Source of the DNA: Candidatus Dietzia intestinipullorum
Lineage (GTDB): Bacteria > Actinomycetota > Actinomycetes > Mycobacteriales > Mycobacteriaceae
Reading direction: 5' to 3'
DNA: 64,000 nt
NCBI GenBank assembly: GCA_019119635.1
Contig: DWWP01000054.1
Location: forward strand, 146,035-210,034
How positions within the stretch are numbered: the stretch's first letter is position 1; the number at the start of each line of letters is the position of its first letter. A program made the translations under genes and the position numbers. A model generated the notes under the pieces. It had not been told where the DNA came from. It saw nothing but the letters and a program-made list of their open reading frames with translations, and did not search any database. Positions 45,546 through 55,014 of this stretch are shown in pieces.

Positions 45546-46946
45546 TCAGAAGCCCCGGTCCGGGAAGTCGAGACCGAGAAGCGCGTTCTCGACGACCTCC
45601 GCCATCGCCGGGTGGATCCAGTACTGGCCACGAGCCAGTCGCGGCACCGTGATCTCGAACTCCATCGCCTGGATGAGGATCTGGATGAGCGACGGCGCGT
45701 GGGCGCCCATGATGTGCGCGCCCAGGAGCAGGCCGGTGGACCTGTCGGCGATGAGCTTGCAGCAGCCCACCGAATCCTCCATCGCCCAGCCGTAGGCCAC
45801 ATCGCTGTATTCCTGGGTCTTGACGGTGACGTCGTATCCCGCCGCGCGCGCCTCCTCCTCGGTGCTGCCCACGGACGCGATCTGCGGCCAGGTGAACACG
45901 GCATAGGGGACGAGGGTGTGGTGGAACGGCTGGAGGTCGTCGGGGTGACGAAGGTTGTGAGCGAGCACGCGCTGCTCGTGATTGGCCACGTGCTTGAGCT
46001 GATGCGGCGAGCTCACGTCGCCCAGGGCCCAGACGCCGTCCGCGGACGTGCGGCCGAACTCGTCGACGTGCACCCGGTCGCCGTCCATCCCGACGCCGGC
46101 CGCGTCCAGTCCCAGGAGATCGCCGTTGGGGGTGCGGCCCGTCGCCACCAGGAAGGCCTCACCCGAGCAGGTGGACCCGTCCTCGAAGGTCAGCTCCACC
46201 CCCCGGCGATCGTCGCCGGCCGCGGTGACCCGGGTGACGTGCTGGCCCAACCGGACGTCCCAGTGATCCCGGGCGTGAGCGGTGAAGCGCTCGGCGAGCT
46301 CGCGGTCGAGGTGCTTGAGCAGCACGTCGGAGCGGCCCACCACGGTGACCTCCACCCCCAGTGAGGAGAAGATGTGGGCGAACTCGCACGCGATGAACCC
46401 GGATCCCTGGATGACGATCGATCGCGGCAGCTCGGGCATCCGCATGGCGTCGTCGCTCGTGTAGTACTCGACCCCGGATTCGGTGACGAGCTCCGGGATC
46501 GACGGCCGCGCGCCGGCGGCGATCACCACCCGATCGGCCGTGATGACCTCCCCGGTACCGGTGTCGATCGTCCGCGGTCCGATGAACGTCGCATGTCCGT
46601 CGTAGACCGTCACGTTATCGCTGCGGTTGCGCCGGAAGTCCTCGCCGCTCGAGGCGATGGGGTCGATGCGCCGGTCGAAGACCCGGGAGACGATATCCTG
46701 CCAGCGCACGCCGTCCACGGTGGTGTCCACGCCGTAGGCCTCGGAGTGCAGGGCCGAGGTGGCCGTGTCGGCGGCGTAGACGAACATCTTGGTGGGGATA
46801 CAGCCGACGTTGAGGCAGGTGCCACCGAACGTCCCCTTCTCGCAGATCGCCACCGACTTGTCGGCGAACGACTCGTCGATCAACGAGTTGCCGCTTCCGG
46901 TACCGATCACGACGAGGTCGAAGTGGCGGGAGGGGCTCTGGGCCAT
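45546..46946 (-). CDS. mtr: mycothione reductase
   Basis: NADPH- and FAD-dependent disulfide reductase that regenerates mycothiol. The 466-aa product begins with the FAD motif GTGSGNS typical of Mtr, has the redox pair Cys44/Cys49 in GGTCLNVGCIPTK, the NADPH fold around IQGSGFIACEFAHIF, FGRTSADGVWALGDV, and the C-terminal His-Glu dyad in IHPAMAEVVENALLG. It lies 3 bp downstream of the hydrolase gene, so the two are co-transcribed, as the corresponding Rv2855/Rv2854 pair are neighbours in M. tuberculosis. Confidence 0.95.
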   Translation of the reverse strand: MAQSPSRHFDLVVIGTGSGNSLIDESFADKSVAICEKGTFGGTCLNVGCIPTKMFVYAADTATSALHSEAYGVDTTVDGVRWQDIVSRVFDRRIDPIASSGEDFRRNRSDNVTVYDGHATFIGPRTIDTGTGEVITADRVVIAAGARPSIPELVTESGVEYYTSDDAMRMPELPRSIVIQGSGFIACEFAHIFSSLGVEVTVVGRSDVLLKHLDRELAERFTAHARDHWDVRLGQHVTRVTAAGDDRRGVELTFEDGSTCSGEAFLVATGRTPNGDLLGLDAAGVGMDGDRVHVDEFGRTSADGVWALGDVSSPHQLKHVANHEQRVLAHNLRHPDDLQPFHHTLVPYAVFTWPQIASVGSTEEEARAAGYDVTVKTQEYSDVAYGWAMEDSVGCCKLIADRSTGLLLGAHIMGAHAPSLIQILIQAMEFEITVPRLARGQYWIHPAMAEVVENALLGLDFPDRGF

Positions 46947-46949
46947 GGG

Positions 46950-47981
46950 TCAGGACTCCTTGGGGTCGGTGCTGTTGATGGGCAGGATGCGGTCCAGCCA
47001 GTCCCCGAGATGGCCGAACACCACGTCGAGGACGTCCGGGCGCGACAGGAAGACGTCGTGTCGGGCGCCGGGGATCCCGATGTCGGTGACGTCCTCGGAC
47101 ACGCGGTCGACAAATCGTTGCATCGAGCGCACGTCCAGGATGAGGTCGGTGTCCACGTCGACGGGCACGGTGCGGTCGCGCCGGCCCACCGTGGAGGCGG
47201 TCGACCGCAGCATGAGCACTGGGAGCGGCAGGTCGAGGCCGGATTGCAGGGCCCGGTGTCCACGCCGGATCGCGGCGAGCCACCCCGGCCGCACGCCGAC
47301 GCCGCCCATGGGCTTGAGCGTCAGGTCGAAGTCGAAGTCACCGTCGTGATCGACATGCGTGCTCTTGACGTAGCGGTCGGAGGTGGGCAGCGGCAGCCGG
47401 TAGAAGGGGCGCGCGGCGCCGAGGGCGCGGATCACGCCGTCCAGCAGGGGCCGGGCGCGGTCGGGGACGTCCAGTTGGAACCACGGCGAGTCCAGGAGCA
47501 GTCCGGCGACCGGGGCGAGCGCGCCGCGGTCCAGCCGGCGGGCCAGCCACAGGGGCACCACCAGCCCACCCGTCGAATGGGCGGCGAGCAGGATCGGACG
47601 GCCGGGGTGCTCGGACACGATCACGTCGAGGGCCCGGTCCAGCTCGTCGTCGTAGTACTCGAGGTCGGTCACGAAGTGCGGGGTCAGGCCGTCTCGGCGC
47701 GAACGCCCGCACTTGCGCAGATCCAGGCCATACGTCGCGATGCCGCGACGGGCGAGGAACTTCGCGAGGTGGCGGTGGAAGAAGTAGTCGGACAGACCGT
47801 GGACGTACAACAGGACGGCCTCGGGCCGCGCCGGGGCCTTCTCGTGCCGCACGAGGACGGCCGAGATCGGTCCCTCACCGTCCGGGTCGTCGCCCAACGG
47901 GAGATCCCGCCGGCGGAAGTCGGGGCCCAGGAGGTCCGGAAGCCAGGGACCGGCATCGGCGTCAGGGGAGGTGGGGGACAC
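46950..47981 (-). CDS. alpha/beta hydrolase (serine aminopeptidase / monoacylglycerol lipase-like)
   Basis: Cytoplasmic hydrolase of 343 aa. Oxyanion region LLYVHGLSDYFFHR, nucleophile Ser136 in AAHSTGGL, and catalytic His308 in GARHDVF. Substrate unknown. Start GTG 47981 was chosen because TAGGGT lies 7 nt upstream; GTG 47990 and a much longer frame are possible but poorer. It is the first gene of a two-gene unit with mtr and divergent from mqo. No signal peptide. Confidence 0.88.
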   Translation of the reverse strand: MSPTSPDADAGPWLPDLLGPDFRRRDLPLGDDPDGEGPISAVLVRHEKAPARPEAVLLYVHGLSDYFFHRHLAKFLARRGIATYGLDLRKCGRSRRDGLTPHFVTDLEYYDDELDRALDVIVSEHPGRPILLAAHSTGGLVVPLWLARRLDRGALAPVAGLLLDSPWFQLDVPDRARPLLDGVIRALGAARPFYRLPLPTSDRYVKSTHVDHDGDFDFDLTLKPMGGVGVRPGWLAAIRRGHRALQSGLDLPLPVLMLRSTASTVGRRDRTVPVDVDTDLILDVRSMQRFVDRVSEDVTDIGIPGARHDVFLSRPDVLDVVFGHLGDWLDRILPINSTDPKES

Positions 47982-47988
47982 GGCGACC

Positions 47989-47994
47989 ACCCTA
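47989..47994 (-). promoter_or_regulatory. -10-like TAGGGT, leaderless start of hydrolase-mtr unit
   Basis: Read on the minus strand: TAGGGT, 7 nt, then GTG at 47981. Confidence 0.5.
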
Positions 47995-48025
47995 GTCCGG
48001 TGTGGGGGGCGGGCATCCCGGTGAG

Positions 48026-48031
48026 TAGTCT
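48026..48031 (+). promoter_or_regulatory. possible -10 (TAGTCT) for mqo
   Basis: TAGTCT 86 nt before the mqo GTG in the 136-bp divergent gap. The leader ends with GAGCGAGGGTAGCC. Confidence 0.4.
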
Positions 48032-48117
48032 GGGAGCGCGGCGGACGCGGTGCCGGTCCAGGCCCTGACGCGTCTCGCCGGATTCGGGTCCACGACCACA
48101 ACGAGCGAGGGTAGCCG

Positions 48118-49614
48118 GTGACTGCAGACCAGGTGACAAGGCACGGAACGACGGATGTGGCGCTCATCGGCGCCGGTACCATGAGTGCGACGCTCGGAGC
48201 CCTGCTGCGCCGTCTCCAACCGGACTGGAGCATCGAGGTCTACGAACGCCTCGAGGGCCCCGCGCTGGAGGCCTCGGACGCCTGGAACAACGCCGGCACC
48301 GGTCACTCCGCGCTCTGCGAGCTCAACTACTCGCCCAAGACGGCAGACGGCGATGTCGACATCACCAAGGCGGTCTCGGTCAACGAGAAGTTCCAGGTCT
48401 CCCGGCAGTTCTGGTCGTACGCGGTGGAGAACACCATCCTCGGTGACCCCGCCGAGTGGATCCGTCCCGTTCCGCACATGAGCTTTGTCAGCGGCACCGA
48501 CGGGCAGGAATACCTGCAGAAGCGGTACGACAAGCTGGCCGGCCACCCTCTGTTCCCCGGCATGGAGCACACGACGGACTTCTCCGAGCTCGAGCGTTTG
48601 GTCCCGCTCATGGCCCGCGGTCGCCCGGCCGAGGAGCCCTTCGCCCTCAGCCACTTCGCCGGCGGCACCGACGTCAACTTCGGCGCCCTCACGCGGCAGC
48701 TCGTCAAGTACCTCACGCGCACCGGGACCGAGGTGCACTACCAGAACCAGGTCAAGGACCTGGAGCGCAACTCGGACGGCTCCTGGCGGCTGACCGTGTC
48801 CAACCGGCACACCGGTGACGAGCGCACGGTGGACGCCAAGTTCGTGTTCGTCGGTGCCGGGGGCGGTGCTCTGCACCTGCTGCAGAAGTCCGGGATCCCC
48901 GAGATCAAGGGGATCGGCGGGTTCCCGGTGGGCGGACAGTGGCTGCGGTGCACCAACGAGGAACTGGTCGACGAGCACCAGGCCAAGGTGTACAGCCAGG
49001 CGTCGGTCGGCGCGCCCCCGATGTCCGTCCCGCACCTGGACACCCGGGTGATCAACGGGAAGAAGGGCCTGCTGTTCGGCCCGTTCGCCGGCTGGACACC
49101 CAAGTTCCTCAAGAGGGGGAGCTTTCTCGACCTGCCCTCGAGCGTCCGGGCGGGCAACCTGCTGCCCATGGCCAACATCGGGCTCACCGAGATGGGCCTG
49201 GTCAAGTATCTCATCACGGAATTGGCGAAGGACCACGGTGCCCGCGTGGACACCCTGCGTGACTTCGTGCCCTCCGCCCTCGACGGCGAGTGGGAGAAGG
49301 TCGTGGCCGGTCAGCGGGTCCAGGTGATCAAGCCCAGCGGTCGCGGCGGCTCCCTCGAGTTCGGAACGGCCGTGGTCAACGCCGGCGACGGGTCGATCGC
49401 CGGTCTCTTGGGGGCCTCCCCGGGGGCTTCCACGGCCGTCGACGCGATGGTCGACGTGCTGCAGCGCTGCTTTCCGACCCGCTTCGAGGACTGGAAGCCC
49501 GCTCTCGAGGAGATGATCCCCTCCCTGGGGCGCAAGCTGTCCGAGGAGCCCGCGTTGTTCACCGAGCAGTTCGAGCGCTCGACCCGGACCCTGAAGCTCG
49601 ACCAGTCGGCATGA
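48118..49614 (+). CDS. mqo: malate:quinone oxidoreductase
   Basis: Membrane-associated FAD enzyme that oxidises malate to oxaloacetate and feeds the quinone pool. The 498-aa product has the FAD motif [42 protein letters not shown] and the C-terminal [12 protein letters not shown]. Start GTG 48118 gives the usual N-terminus. Its stop overlaps the ATG of the chelatase gene (ATGA), the same neighbour order as Rv2852c/Rv2850c. Confidence 0.97.
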   Translation: MTADQVTRHGTTDVALIGAGTMSATLGALLRRLQPDWSIEVYERLEGPALEASDAWNNAGTGHSALCELNYSPKTADGDVDITKAVSVNEKFQVSRQFWSYAVENTILGDPAEWIRPVPHMSFVSGTDGQEYLQKRYDKLAGHPLFPGMEHTTDFSELERLVPLMARGRPAEEPFALSHFAGGTDVNFGALTRQLVKYLTRTGTEVHYQNQVKDLERNSDGSWRLTVSNRHTGDERTVDAKFVFVGAGGGALHLLQKSGIPEIKGIGGFPVGGQWLRCTNEELVDEHQAKVYSQASVGAPPMSVPHLDTRVINGKKGLLFGPFAGWTPKFLKRGSFLDLPSSVRAGNLLPMANIGLTEMGLVKYLITELAKDHGARVDTLRDFVPSALDGEWEKVVAGQRVQVIKPSGRGGSLEFGTAVVNAGDGSIAGLLGASPGASTAVDAMVDVLQRCFPTRFEDWKPALEEMIPSLGRKLSEEPALFTEQFERSTRTLKLDQSA

Positions 49615-51614
49615 CCGGGGCCGTCGGCCCGCGCCCGTACCCGTTCTCGGCGGTTGTCGGACAGGACGGCCTGCGGCTGGCGTTGACCCTGCTGGCCGTC
49701 GATCCCGGAATCGGCGGAGTCCTCATCCGGGGGCAGAAGGGTACGGCCAAGACCACGGCGGTGCGGGGGCTCGCCGCGCTCGTGCCGCCGTCGTCCGGAG
49801 CCGCAGCCGGAGCCGGGGACGGCGGCCGCGCCCCGTTCGTGGAGCTCCCGCTCGGGGCCACCGAGGACCGCGTTGTCGGCTCACTGGACCTCCACGCGCT
49901 CGCCGACACCGGGCGACCGTCGTTTCGTCCCGGACTGCTGGGGGACGCGCACGGCGGCATCCTCTACGTGGACGAGGTCAACCTGCTCGCCGACCACCTC
50001 GTGGACGTGCTACTCGATGCCGCGGCATCCGGCAGCCTCACCGTGGAACGCGACGGCGTCTCCCACACGGCTCCCGCGCGCTTCGCGCTCGTGGGGACCA
50101 TGAACCCCGAGGAGGGCGAACTCCGCCCCCAACTGCTGGACCGCTTTGGGCTCGCGGTGGACGTCGCCGGCCCGGCCGATGCCACCGAGCGCGTGGAGAT
50201 CGTCCGTCGGCGCCGTGAGTACGAGGCCGACCCGGAGTCGTTCGGCGACCGCTTCGCCCCCGCCGACGAGCGGGTGGGTGCGGACGTGGTCGCCGCGCGC
50301 GGCCGCCTGGCGGACGTCGTCCTGCCCGACCGCGAGATGACACGCATCGCCCTGGTCTGTCTCGAGGTGGGCGTCGAGGGCATGCGGGCGGACGTGGTGA
50401 TCGCCCGCACGGCGGGAGCGCACGCAGCACTGGCCGGTAGGGGTGAGGTCACCGAGGAGGACGTCCGGGTAGCCGCGTCCCTCGCACTGCCACATCGGCG
50501 GCGTCGCGACCCGTTCGATCCCGCAGAGATGGACCCGGGCGAGTTGGACGAGGCGATGGACGCCGCGGACGAGCAACTGGGACCGGACGACGGCCCGGAT
50601 GGTCCCGACGACGACCCGGACGGTCCCGGTGACGATCCGGATGGTGACGGACCCGGGGACGGCGGTCCGGACGACGGGCCCGGAGGGCCGGACGGCGGGG
50701 GCGGACCCACTGCGCCCGGCGGCCGGGAACCCTCTGCAGATGACGAGGGGCCCACTGCGGACGAGGCCGCGGAGGAACAGCCGCGGTCACCGCGTCCGCG
50801 GGGTTCGGCGACCCCGGACTCCTCGCGCGCGTCCGGACCGTCCGCGGTGCTCCGGCTGGACGGCACCGGCCGGGGCGCCGTGGGGAGGCGGTCCGGGGCG
50901 GTGACCTCGTCCGGAAGACTCGTCGCGAGCCCCGCCACGGTCGGCGGCGCACGACTGCACCTCCTGGACACGGCCCGGGCGTCGATGGTCCGCCGACTGG
51001 GTGCGGGGACGAGCGGAGCCGGTGTGCACCGCGACGACCTGCGGTGGGGCGTGCGGCACGGTCGGGAGGGGAACCTCGTGGTGTTCCTCGTCGACACCTC
51101 CGGCTCGATGGCGGCGCGACGCCGACTGGACGCCGTCACCGGATCGTGTGTGGCCCTGCTGCGCGACGCGTACGTCCGCCGGGACCTCGTGTCCGTCGTC
51201 GAGGCCCACGGCTCCTCGGCCTCGGTGGCCGTGCCGCCCACGCGCAGTATCGATGTCGCGGTGGGGCGGCTCGCCGGCATCGAGACCGGGGGCCGGACGC
51301 CGCTGGCCGAAGGGCTGTCGGAGGTCGTGTCGCTACTGGAACGGCGACGCGTGGTCGAGCCCGACCGCCGGGCCATGCTGGTCGTGCTCACGGATGGTCG
51401 CGCCACGGCCGGCACCGGTGCGATGGACAGGGCCCTCGCCGCGGCCCGGGAGCTCCGCCGACGAAAACTGGCCGCGCCGGTGATGGTGGACTGTGAGAGC
51501 GGACGGGTCCGCCTGGGGTCGGCGGCCGCGCTGGCACGGGAACTCGGGGCCCGTGTCATCCCCCTCGACGAACTGTCCGACGACACCGTGCCCCGGATCC
51601 TCCGCGCGGCCTGA
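49611..51614 (+). CDS. fused BchI/BchD-type AAA+ and VWA chelatase subunit (putative cobaltochelatase helper)
   Basis: Protein of 667 aa. AAA+ domain (about 10-310) with P-loop GQKGTAKTT (41-49) and Walker [11 protein letters not shown] (Asp121, Glu122), [18 protein letters not shown]; then an acidic Asp/Pro/Gly linker (about 320-395; [15 protein letters not shown]); then a VWA domain (about 475-660) with MIDAS motif DTSGS from Asp495. Such fusions act with CobN-type large subunits to insert cobalt or magnesium. Its neighbours cobO, cobB and cysG favour cobalt. No large subunit is in the window. Translation is coupled to mqo. Confidence 0.9.
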   Translation: MTGAVGPRPYPFSAVVGQDGLRLALTLLAVDPGIGGVLIRGQKGTAKTTAVRGLAALVPPSSGAAAGAGDGGRAPFVELPLGATEDRVVGSLDLHALADTGRPSFRPGLLGDAHGGILYVDEVNLLADHLVDVLLDAAASGSLTVERDGVSHTAPARFALVGTMNPEEGELRPQLLDRFGLAVDVAGPADATERVEIVRRRREYEADPESFGDRFAPADERVGADVVAARGRLADVVLPDREMTRIALVCLEVGVEGMRADVVIARTAGAHAALAGRGEVTEEDVRVAASLALPHRRRRDPFDPAEMDPGELDEAMDAADEQLGPDDGPDGPDDDPDGPGDDPDGDGPGDGGPDDGPGGPDGGGGPTAPGGREPSADDEGPTADEAAEEQPRSPRPRGSATPDSSRASGPSAVLRLDGTGRGAVGRRSGAVTSSGRLVASPATVGGARLHLLDTARASMVRRLGAGTSGAGVHRDDLRWGVRHGREGNLVVFLVDTSGSMAARRRLDAVTGSCVALLRDAYVRRDLVSVVEAHGSSASVAVPPTRSIDVAVGRLAGIETGGRTPLAEGLSEVVSLLERRRVVEPDRRAMLVVLTDGRATAGTGAMDRALAAARELRRRKLAAPVMVDCESGRVRLGSAAALARELGARVIPLDELSDDTVPRILRAA

Positions 51615-51647
51615 CGACGCGGTCGCAGGACACCGTCGCGCAACTCC

Positions 51648-51653
51648 TACACT
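51648..51653 (+). promoter_or_regulatory. -10-like TACACT, leaderless start of cobO
   Basis: TACACT, then 7 nt, then the ATG at 51661. Confidence 0.5.
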
Positions 51654-51660
51654 CCTGGTC

Positions 51661-52281
51661 ATGGCACAGGGAAAACTCGATCCGGACTCCGTCCCCGACG
51701 ACGGCCTCACCACCCGGCAACGTCGCAACCTCCCCATCACCGCCGTGCACACGGGCACCGGGAAGGGGAAGTCCACGGCCGCGTTCGGGATGGCGCTGCG
51801 CGGGTGGAACCAGGGTTTCTCGATCGGCGTCTTCCAGTTTGTCAAGAGCGCCAAGTGGAAAGTCGGCGAGGAAGAGGTCTTCCGGCGTCTCGGGTCCCTG
51901 CACACGGAGACCGGTGAGGGCGGCCCGGTCGAATGGCACAAGATGGGCTCGGGCTGGTCCTGGAGCCGGAAGGCGGGCACGGAGGAGGACCATGCCGCCG
52001 ACGCCGCCGAGGGCTGGGCGGAGATCCGTCGTCGACTCGCCGCCGAGACCCACGACCTGTACGTCCTGGACGAGTTCACCTACCCGCTCAAGTGGGGCTG
52101 GGTGGACGTGGACGAGGTGGTCCGGGTTCTCCGGGAACGCCCGGGCAAGCAGCACGTGGTGATCACCGGGCGCGATGCGCCGCAGGCGCTCGTCGACGCC
52201 GCCGACCTGGTGACGGAGATGTCGTTGGTCGCCCACCCCATGCAGGCCGGTCGCAAGGGGCAGCGCGGGATCGAGTGGTGA
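51661..52281 (+). CDS. cobO: cob(I)yrinic acid a,c-diamide adenosyltransferase (CobO type)
   Basis: Transfers the adenosyl group from ATP to reduced corrinoid. The 206-aa product has the P-loop GTGKGKST (32-39), VFQFVKSAKWKVGEEE and YVLDEFTYPLKWGWVD. Start ATG 51661 is supported by TACACT 7 nt upstream. The stop overlaps the cobB GTG. Confidence 0.96.
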   Translation: MAQGKLDPDSVPDDGLTTRQRRNLPITAVHTGTGKGKSTAAFGMALRGWNQGFSIGVFQFVKSAKWKVGEEEVFRRLGSLHTETGEGGPVEWHKMGSGWSWSRKAGTEEDHAADAAEGWAEIRRRLAAETHDLYVLDEFTYPLKWGWVDVDEVVRVLRERPGKQHVVITGRDAPQALVDAADLVTEMSLVAHPMQAGRKGQRGIEW

Positions 52282-53777
52282 CCGCACCGGCCCCCGGGCT
52301 GGTGGTGGCCGCGCCGTCGTCGGGTTCCGGTAAGACCACGGTCACGACCGGGCTGATGGCAGCCCTCACCGCCGACGGCGCGGCGGTGGCCCCGTTCAAG
52401 GTGGGGCCCGACTACATCGATCCCGGCTACCACGCGGTCGCGACGGGTCGGCCGGGGCGCAACCTGGACCCGGTCCTCGTGGGCGAGCACCGGATCGGCC
52501 CGCTGTACGCGCACGGTGCCGCCGGCGGCGACCTCGCGGTGATCGAGGGGGCGATGGGCCTGTTCGACGGGCGTGTCGACGATGCCGATCCCGCCGCAGC
52601 GGTGGTCCCGCAGGGCAGCGCCGCCCACGTCGCGCGTCTGCTGGGGCTGCCGGTGGTCCTCGTCGTCGACGTCCGTGGTTATTCCCAGACGCTCGCAGCG
52701 GTCGTGCGGGGTCTGGCCACCCACGATCCGGGGACGAGGATCGCCGGGGTCGTCCTCAATCGGGTGGGCTCCCCACGCCACACGGCGATCCTCACGGCGG
52801 CCTGCGAGAGTGCGGGCGTCCCCGTGCTGGGAGCGGTCCCCCGTGCCGAGGGCCTGGAGGTGCCGTCCCGGCACCTCGGTCTGGTCACGGCGACCGAACA
52901 CGACGGTGCGGCCCGGGCCGCGGTCGCCGAGATGGGACAGATCGTGGGCGGGCATGTCGATCTCGACGCCCTGCGGGCGCTCGCGGCCCGGCCCGCCCCC
53001 GTCGAGCCGTGGGACCCGGCCGTCGAGGTGGAGCGGGCCCGCACGACCGTCGGACGAGGAGCGGCATACGGTCTCGACGACGACAACGACGTCGACGACC
53101 GCGTCACGGTCGCGATGGCCGGCGGACCGGCGTTCACCTTCGCCTACACTGAGCACGCCGAACTGCTCGAGGCCGCCGGCGCCCGGGTCGTGGTGGTCGA
53201 CCCGCTCGTCGACGCGCGGTTGCCCGCGCGCACCGCGGCCCTGGTGATCCCGGGAGGATTCCCGGAGGAGCACGTGGTCCCGCTGGCAGCCAACAGGTCG
53301 CTGGCGGCGGAGGTGGCCGACCGCGTGTCCGAGGGGATGCCCGTCCACGGTGAGTGCGCGGGACTGCTCTACCTGGGCGCCTCGCTCGCCGGCCGCGAGG
53401 GCCCGGAGCACCCGATGGCCGGGGCCCTGCCGCTCACCGGGCGGTTCGGGCCGCGGCTGACCCTGGGGTACCGGGACGCCGTCGCCCTCACCGATTCCGT
53501 GCTCTACCGCGTGGGCGAACGTGTCGCCGGACACGAGTTCCACCGGACGGCCGTGTCCGCCGGCGCGAACGCCGTGGACTCGGCGTGGGCGTGGCGGGAC
53601 GCCTCGGGCGCCCGCGTGGACGAGGGGTACGTCACAGGCGCTGTGCACGCCTCCTACCTGCATGTCCACCCGGCCGGTTATCCGCAGGCGGTGGTCAGAC
53701 TGGTCGACGCCGCCCGTGACTGGGACCGTTCCCGGACCGCCCGGGGCGACTCGGGAGGGGCGGGAGACGCCGGATAA
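52278..53777 (+). CDS. cobB: cobyrinic acid a,c-diamide synthase
   Basis: Glutamine-dependent amidation of corrin carboxylates a and c. The 499-aa product has the ATP-binding domain (VVAAPSSGSGKTTVTTGL, APFKVGPDYIDPGYH, EGAMGLFDGR) and the glutaminase domain with Cys in VHGECAGLLYLG and a C-terminal His in YLHVHPAG. Start GTG 52278 overlaps the cobO stop (GTGA). An acidic insertion DDDNDVDD lies between the domains. Confidence 0.96.
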   Translation: MTAPAPGLVVAAPSSGSGKTTVTTGLMAALTADGAAVAPFKVGPDYIDPGYHAVATGRPGRNLDPVLVGEHRIGPLYAHGAAGGDLAVIEGAMGLFDGRVDDADPAAAVVPQGSAAHVARLLGLPVVLVVDVRGYSQTLAAVVRGLATHDPGTRIAGVVLNRVGSPRHTAILTAACESAGVPVLGAVPRAEGLEVPSRHLGLVTATEHDGAARAAVAEMGQIVGGHVDLDALRALAARPAPVEPWDPAVEVERARTTVGRGAAYGLDDDNDVDDRVTVAMAGGPAFTFAYTEHAELLEAAGARVVVVDPLVDARLPARTAALVIPGGFPEEHVVPLAANRSLAAEVADRVSEGMPVHGECAGLLYLGASLAGREGPEHPMAGALPLTGRFGPRLTLGYRDAVALTDSVLYRVGERVAGHEFHRTAVSAGANAVDSAWAWRDASGARVDEGYVTGAVHASYLHVHPAGYPQAVVRLVDAARDWDRSRTARGDSGGAGDAG

Positions 53778-53780
53778 GAT
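53775..53780 (+). promoter_or_regulatory. -10-like TAAGAT, leaderless start of cysG
   Basis: TAAGAT over the cobB stop, then 7 nt, then the ATG at 53788. Confidence 0.5.
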
Positions 53781-53787
53781 CGGCGGC

Positions 53788-55014
53788 ATGATCCGGCCCG
53801 TGAACCCCTACCCCGTCGGCCTGGACCTCGAGGGACGCCGCGTGGTCGTGATCGGGGGAGGCTCTGTCGCGCAGCGTCGGATCCCTGTCCTGCTCGACGC
53901 GGGCGCGGTCGTCCACCTGGTGAGTCCCGACGTGACCCCGACCCTGCACGGCCTGGTCGACTCGGGGCGGATCCTCCATGAGGCGCGCGAGTATCGTACC
54001 GGCGATCTCGAGGGCGCCTGGTATGTGGTCGCGGCCACCAAGGACTCCCTGGTCAACGCCCGGGTGGCCGCCGAGGCCGAGCAGAACCGCACGTTCTGCG
54101 TCCGGGCGGATGCCGTCAGCTCGGGGACGGCGGTCACCCCGGCCGTCGTCCGGCGTGAGGAGATGCAGGTCGCCGTGCTCACCGGGGATCGCGCACGCAC
54201 GGTCGAAGCCCGCGACGTGGTTGCGCGCGCGTTGAGTGAGGCGGGCGTCGAAGCGCCGCACGTCGACGAGGCGTTGCACGGGACGGTCGCGCTCGTCGGT
54301 GGCGGGCCGGGCGACGACGACCTCCTGACGGTACGGGGCCGCCGACTGCTCGGCCTGGCGGACGTCGTGGTGGCCGACAGGCTCGCGCCGCAACGGGTGC
54401 TGGCGGAACTGCGGCCGGAGGTCGAGATCGTCGACGCGGCCAAGATCCCGTACGGCCGCGCCATGGCGCAGGAGGCCATCAACGAGACCCTCGTCGAGCG
54501 GGCGAGGCAGGGCAAGTTCGTCGTCAGGCTCAAGGGCGGGGACTCCTTCCTCTACGGGCGGGGGTACGAGGAGGCGCTGGCGTGCGCCGAGGCGGGGGTG
54601 CCCTGCAGCGTCGTGCCCGGGGTGACGAGCGCCCTGGCCGTGCCCGCACTGGCCGGCATCCCGGCGACCCACCGGGGGATGACGCACGAGGTCACCGTGG
54701 TCTCCGGCCACCTGCCCCCGGGGCACGAGGAGTCATTGATCGACTGGGACGCGCTCGCGCGGATGCGCGGGACGATCGTGGTGCTCATGGGCGTCAGGAA
54801 CACTCCCGCCATCGCCGGGGCACTGCTCGCAGGAGGCCGTGCAGCAGCCACTCCGGCCGCGGTCATCATGGACGGCAGTCTCGACGGGCAGACGACCCGG
54901 CGGTGCACGCTCGGGACTCTCGCGGCGACCGTCGAGGCGGATGACGTCCGACCGCCCGCGATCGTGGTGGTCGGCGAGGTCGCCGGGCTGCCGCAGGCGC
55001 TCAGTCAGGGATGA
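53788..55014 (+). CDS. cysG: siroheme synthase-like fusion: precorrin-2 dehydrogenase and uroporphyrinogen-III C-methyltransferase
   Basis: Makes precorrin-2 and sirohydrochlorin, the branch point to cobalamin and siroheme. The 408-aa product has an N-terminal NAD-binding CysG_N domain (GRRVVVIGGGSVAQRRI, about 16-32; to about 150) and a C-terminal SUMT domain from about 168 (VALVGGGPGDDDLLT, FVVRLKGGDSFLYGRG, VPGVTSALAVPA). Start ATG 53788 is fixed by the TAAGAT hexamer and the family N-terminus. Its 3' end overlaps the convergent tetR gene by 14 bp. Confidence 0.96.
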   Translation: MIRPVNPYPVGLDLEGRRVVVIGGGSVAQRRIPVLLDAGAVVHLVSPDVTPTLHGLVDSGRILHEAREYRTGDLEGAWYVVAATKDSLVNARVAAEAEQNRTFCVRADAVSSGTAVTPAVVRREEMQVAVLTGDRARTVEARDVVARALSEAGVEAPHVDEALHGTVALVGGGPGDDDLLTVRGRRLLGLADVVVADRLAPQRVLAELRPEVEIVDAAKIPYGRAMAQEAINETLVERARQGKFVVRLKGGDSFLYGRGYEEALACAEAGVPCSVVPGVTSALAVPALAGIPATHRGMTHEVTVVSGHLPPGHEESLIDWDALARMRGTIVVLMGVRNTPAIAGALLAGGRAAATPAAVIMDGSLDGQTTRRCTLGTLAATVEADDVRPPAIVVVGEVAGLPQALSQG

